Below, piece by piece: positions 19,474 to 23,183 of a stretch of DNA of 23,183 nt. The position numbers were made by a program, and so were the translations under genes. Location of the stretch: NCBI GenBank assembly GCA_049999725.1, contig JBNGIS010008496.1:69903-93085 (forward strand). Reading direction: 5' to 3'. Source of the DNA: Haplomitrium mnioides. Taxonomy: Eukaryota > Marchantiophyta > Haplomitriopsida > Calobryales. Below the pieces are notes generated by a model that saw only the letters and a program-made list of their open reading frames with translations, was not told the DNA's origin and did not search any database. The stretch's first letter is position 1; each line of letters starts with the position of its first letter.

Positions 19474-20691
19474 ATGGTGAACGCCACTGCTACTGTTGGA
19501 CCCTCGGAGTGGAAAAAAATGAAGGTGCAGGAACTTCGAGATGAGTTGACGAACCGAGGTCAGGATGCATCGGGTCTGAAGGCTGTTCTCGTAGAGCGCT
19601 TGGAGGCAACGGCATCTGAAGGTGGTCGGGACAATGCGGAAGGTGCTAGTAATGAGAAAAAAGAAGCGCATTTTGACATCAACGAAGGAGTCTCTCCAAA
19701 TGATGATGCTAAACAGATCATAGCAGAACCTGCAAGTGGGATGGTAGAAACTCCCGTCAAAGATGCTCTAGTAACGGATGCTGTGGATGAAGAGACCATG
19801 GAAGCTGGCACTGCACCTTCAGAGACAGCTACTATCCAGGAAGTTAACGGCAAGACGACGGCACCCGCATCGGACCTGGAGAAGAAGCAACGACGTGCAG
19901 AACGGTTTGGGCTCGAATTGCTGGTTTCGGAAGTCGAGAAGCGTCGCCTACGAGCTGCGAGGTTAGCTCTCTTCGTCCAGTAGAACTCGATGCATTTCGT
20001 TTTCCTTTTCCCGTGTTTTACGCTCGTCTTGCTTATGACGAAAGTTTCTGCTGTCTTTTTTTCATTCTTTGGGGATGATTTTATTATTCTTTGGAGCTGC
20101 TGCAGGTAGTAAGGGAACATCTCCCTATTTAATCAGGGTTGTGAAATTTCCTACACCTTTCCACTATTTACAGTGTTTTACTTCATAGGAGCTTATCTTT
20201 GTGGATGGTTAGGAACTATTTTATTGTGTATCACTTCAAGTCTCATTTCCTGTAACGTGTGGAGTTGTTCTTTCCTAAGATGCTGTTTGTTAGATCCATC
20301 TATTGATTTACTTTTTCTGTGTTTTTTTGCAGATTTGGCTCTGCTAATAACGGAACCAAAAAGGGTATTACTGTTGAAGACCCGAGTAAGATGAGTCCAA
20401 CTGTCAAGGAAGCTGAAGCAGTGAAGAGGAAGGCCCGAGCTGAAAGGTGAAAGGTGCCTTTGGAACATGTTCTTTTTATGTCATTTTCATGCCACACTAG
20501 CCTTGCATTCGGATTTTGTCTTATGACTAATAACGTACGGCTGGATATTCTTTCAGATTTGGAATTGTGGAAGTTCCTGATGGTGTTGCAAGTCAGGATG
20601 ATGCCAAGAAAAAGGCACGTCTGGCTAGATTTGGCCTGGATGTGAAATTAGGTGGTCCGGAAGTAGAGAAAAAAAAAGTACGAGCAGCAAG
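19474..20691 (+). CDS. MOS11: SAP-domain THO1/MOS11 (SARNP/CIP29-like) RNA-binding protein, first three exons, 3' partial
   Basis: Proteins of this family bind RNA and work with the TREX complex in nuclear mRNA export (yeast Tho1, human SARNP/CIP29, Arabidopsis MOS11). Exons are 19474-19961, 20333-20446 and 20557-20691, giving 246 codons so far. A SAP domain is visible at residues about 16-47 (MKVQELRDELTNRG, then GLKAVLVERLEA). An acidic linker follows to about 130. Then come basic RAxRFG motifs with RFG at 144-146, 163-165, 201-203 and 225-227, and a fifth beginning at 246. Both internal junctions split the Arg codon of RFG (AG|A TTT GG), with GT donors and TTTGCAG or TTTCAG acceptors. The ATG at 19474 is the first in this frame. 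Exon 3 ends AAG|GTAAGT; the last exon is not found in the window, so the gene continues to the right or its end was displaced by insertions. Arabidopsis MOS11 as I know it lacks the SAP domain. Confidence 0.9.
19962..20332 (+). other. Intron 1 of the SAP gene
   Basis: Donor GAG|GTTAGC, acceptor TTTTTTTGCAG|ATTTGG; 371 bp. Reading into the intron gives a stop at 19981-19983 after six extra residues, so splicing is needed to reach the rest of the repeats. Confidence 0.88.
20447..20556 (+). other. Intron 2 of the SAP gene
   Basis: Donor AAAG|GTGAAA, acceptor TTCTTTCAG|ATTTGG; 110 bp. Same phase and same surrounding codons as intron 1. Confidence 0.88.
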
Positions 20692-20749
20692 GTAAGTTTT
20701 GAAGGATGGCAAGTCTTTGCTACACATGTAAAGGTCCTGAGAAGAATAT

Positions 20750-21975
20750 TCATTTAATTAGACCAGATGAATGCAAGACGTAGTTGGAATTACTATTCTG
20801 GCATTGTTGCACTTTGGTGATGCATTAGTCTTTCCAAATGTATCCTTAATTTCTGCAAAGCTCACTGTTTCTTTGAAGGTGTCAATATTACTGGCACCAT
20901 ATATTCCCAAACACATTGGAATGCTTACAACTTATGCCAGTGATGAGTGATAGCTGTAAGGGATAGTGTTTGAGAGATATAGCAGGGGCCTAGAACTGCA
21001 AAAACCGAATGGGAAGTTACAATTTAGATTGACAGATTGAGTGATCATATAGCTCATGGATGCAGTCTTGTGTTTCACTTTGCCAATGACCACTCACCTC
21101 TGCAGGTTTTTGAACTATCAGAGTCCATCTGTCGAGTTTCTTTCCTATTCCTTTCTTCCAAAGCTTGCTCCTATCCAGACCTTTTAGTAGTTGTCATCCC
21201 ATTTATTTCTTCTTCCTTTCTTCCAAAGCCTGCCAACTGTCCAGACCTTGTAGTAGTTGTCATGGTCCACTTCTTTCTTATTCTTTTCTTCCAAAGCTTT
21301 GCCCCTCTCCAGATCTTGTAGTAGTTGTCATGGTCCACTTCTTTCTTATTCTTTTCTTCCAAAGCTTTGCCCCTGTCCAGACCTTCTAGTAGTTGTCATG
21401 GTCCACTTCTTTCTTGTTCTTTTCATCCAAAGCTTGGCCCCTGTCCAGACCTTCTAGTAGTCGTCATGGTCCACATCTTTCTTGTTCTTTTCTTCCAAAG
21501 CTTGGCCCCTGTCCAGACCACCTAGTAGTTGTCATGGTCCACTTCTTTCCTATTCCTTTCTTCCAAAGTTTGAACTTGTCCAGTCGTCATAGTAGTTGTC
21601 ATGGTCCATTTCTTTCCTCTTCCTTTCTTCCAAAGCTTGCAAAGGCAAGCTGATGTGGTAATCAATCTGCAAGGATTGTGAATATCTGTCTCTCTTCTAG
21701 CCTACTTGTGTTCTCACAATGGGGAGGTATGGTTTATTTATTTTCTCTTCCTTTCTTCCAAACATGTCTTTCATTCTTTTCCTTGTGACTTTGGGGTAAA
21801 GATATGGTCCCAATGGTATCCTGTGCTAAAGACTTGCAGCCTCACCATGCATTGCATCAAACATTGAACTTTGCAGAAATTAAGTATACATATAGGAGAC
21901 TAACTCATCACCAAAGTGCAAGCAGAAAAAAGAATTATATGTATTTCTTGCATTCAATTGGTCTAATTAAATGAA
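20750..21975. repeat. Inverted repeat with 110-115-bp core arms, spanning 1.2 kb, in intron 3
   Basis: Left arm 20750-20864 and right arm 21866-21975 match when one is reverse-complemented. Shared blocks are CATTTAATTAGACCA, TGAATGCAAGA, TTGCACTTTGGTGATG, TTAGTCT and CTTAATTTCTGCAAAG. Weaker similarity extends outward (AAAGG(T/C)C near 20730 and 21990) and inward (GGCACCATAT near 20900 versus the right side near 21800). The 1-kb loop holds the 68-bp minisatellite. It could be a foldback or MITE-type non-autonomous DNA transposon; target-site duplications were not found. Confidence 0.85.
21137..21640 (+). repeat. Minisatellite, 68-bp unit, about 7.5 copies
   Basis: The unit contains CTTTCTTCCAAAGCTTG, CCCCTGTCCAGACCTTCTAG and TAGTTGTCATGGTCCACTTC. 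The pattern is very regular in the middle, and more divergent in the first and last units. A detached fragment (CTCTTCCTTTCTTCCAAA) is at about 21747-21764. Frames across it read a repeated peptide that shifts every unit, since 68 is not a multiple of three, so it is not coding. Confidence 0.95.
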
Positions 21976-22152
21976 ATTTTTTTCCTGGCCTTTTTACTAG
22001 TAGATCTAATTTCACAGCCTTTACCTTCTGTTTCTTGGCCATCTAATTTCACACAACCCAAATCATGGGAGATGAGCCTTTTTCCTGACATCTTGACTTG
22101 TAGCACCACTATGAGCTTTTACATTTCTAAATGTGAATGTGAGACAGGTTTA

Positions 22153-22230
22153 TTAGTCATAAGACAATTTGAATGTATGGATAGTGAACAATTAGTTATA
22201 AGGCAATTTGAATTCATGGATAAGGAACAA
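22153..22230 (+). repeat. Tandem 39-bp duplication
   Basis: Two units, TTAGT(C/T)ATAAG(A/G)CAATTTGAAT followed by (G/T)(T/C)ATGGATA(G/A)(T/G)GAACAA. The 39 bp equal 13 codons and lie in a 69-codon frame at 22072-22281 (LVIRQFE repeated). No known domain is seen in that frame, and coding is doubtful. Confidence 0.85.
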
Positions 22231-22831
22231 AGAGGTCCTTTTGAGAGTACCTATTCTGAAGTGATGGACAGTTGGGACTGAAGCTTGAGCCCTTACGTTG
22301 TTGGACCCAAATCTCCAAAAGCACACACAAATCCATATCTACCAAAGCATCGAGGAAGGATCATGTATATAGCCATGGACAAAGATTACCTAGGATGAGC
22401 TACAATTGTAAACAATAGAACTAGTCTCTGGAAATTGTTAAGAAGGTTCAAAAGGAGATCTTAGAAAACGTGTGTAATGGGGATTGTTCAATGGGTCAGG
22501 TTTACAAATAAGTTGAAATGCAAGAAAACTAGTAGCAGCAACAGAAAGAAGCAATGAATCTTATACTGAAGTTGGGTTTTCAAAATGCACTTTGTTAAAA
22601 CTTTAGAGTTGTGAGGAGTTGATGTTTACTACCAGGTTCCATTGTCATTCACGGCAGAACAAAACAACTTTAGTAAGGAAGTATTCAAAATAGAGTAAGC
22701 CTGGAGTAAATTATATTTAGAAAATCATTATTAAGCCATTAAAGAAAGAATTATACAAGACAAAATGAGACAATTTTACCAAGTTAAAGAAAGCTAAAAA
22801 TTCTAAAGAATAATTTAAAAGAAATAGAGAT
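22231..22831. other. AT-rich DNA, no gene seen
   Basis: Presumably part of the third SAP intron, or intergenic if the gene ended earlier. No acceptor followed by a plausible final THO1/MOS11 exon was found. Confidence 0.4.
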
Positions 22832-22978
22832 TGTTAGGAGATAGCTCTATTCTAGGGTTAGTCACTACCATTCTAGGGTTAGTCACTACCATGTATCCTA
22901 TATATAGGGGACCTAAGGAGTAAACCGAAGATGCTTTTATTCTATCGATCCACGGAGTATACAACCTTGCCTTTCAAC
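22832..22978 (+). mobile_element. Short LTR (about 147 bp) of a retrotransposon
   Basis: Starts TGTTAGGAGATAGC and ends near CTTTCAACA. It contains a 21-bp tandem pair (ATTCTAGGGTTAGTCACTACC at 22849 and 22870) and a TATATATAG box at about 22899-22907. Next comes CGTTATCAGCACGAG, which resembles the TATCAG primer-binding block of plant LTR elements primed by initiator tRNA-Met. The LTR is unusually short, as in some Ty1/copia or TRIM elements. The boundaries rest on TG/CA and the primer block only, since the other LTR is beyond the window. Confidence 0.55.
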
Positions 22979-23183
22979 ACGTTATCAGCACGAGCCGCTC
23001 TTGATTTTTTATTTTTTTTTTTCTTTCTACTCCTGGATCTATACGGCGGATTACAAAAATCACATATCATATTTTCTTTCTCTGAGGCGGATCAGCGTAT
23101 TTTGTTGAAGAAGTTTTTTCTTTGGAGGTGGCGTATCCGTTGAAGATGGCGTATTTCCGTAAAGGCGGATGACTGCTTGGAAG
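22979..23183 (+). mobile_element. Leader of the LTR retrotransposon, 5' part
   Basis: The primer-binding-like block is at about 22980-22994, followed by a T-rich tract and then G-rich sequence with repeated GGCG(G/T)AT(C/T/G) motifs (GGCGGATTAC, GGCGGATCAG, GGCGTATCC, GGCGTATTTCC, GGCGGATGAC). No gag motif is visible before the window ends. Confidence 0.4.

Noticed and set aside
19962-19983. Exon 1 of the SAP gene read straight to a stop
   Set aside because: A good GT donor and a continuing RFG motif in the next exon show that this is the start of an intron.
21037-21653. Repeated-peptide frames over the 68-bp array
   Set aside because: The unit is not a multiple of three, so the same peptide appears in each frame in turn. 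The region is intronic.
1-23183. tRNA, rRNA, CRISPR or known plant microRNA
   Set aside because: I searched by eye for tRNA TPsiC-type motifs and common miRNA sequences on both strands and saw none. The tandem repeats lack the spacer pattern of CRISPR.

Overview
This is plant nuclear DNA. The gene at the right end has spliceosomal GT-AG introns with U-rich acceptors, telo-box motifs lie beside its start, and both ends of the window carry remains of plant LTR retrotransposons (a Ty3-type integrase with chromodomain on the left, a short LTR with a primer-binding-like block on the right). The SAP domain joined to THO1/MOS11 repeats, the tandem repeats and the sparse genes fit a large land-plant genome, perhaps a non-seed plant. 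The species cannot be read from the sequence.

Layout. 1-1640: CT/CA microsatellite, a broken chromovirus integrase end, and an LTR-like segment with its own TATA box. 1640-3660: decayed repeat-rich DNA, then an 880-bp minisatellite with a 29-bp unit. 3660-8200: unique-looking DNA with no recognisable gene and one unassigned 186-codon ORF. 8200-17110: the most interesting part, four dispersed copies of a very short gene encoding an acidic peptide of 28-33 residues (core around DTFxYxxDSxPPWLTAS, ending in DDD). 17110-19030: a 60-bp tandem repeat and then nothing recognisable. 19030-20691: the first three coding exons of a SAP/THO1-MOS11 (SARNP/CIP29-like) gene that continues past the window. 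Its third intron carries an inverted repeat about 1.2 kb across, whose loop holds a 68-bp minisatellite. 22832 to the end: start of an LTR retrotransposon.

The four peptide genes are the best candidate for an undescribed system. Outside the short ORF the copies share almost no DNA, yet the peptide is kept mostly by synonymous codon changes. Each copy has a TATA-like element upstream, and in each case the leader I infer has no ATG before the peptide start. I do not recognise the peptide family and assign it no function. The SAP gene is an ordinary housekeeping mRNA-export-type gene and shows no obvious link to the peptides.
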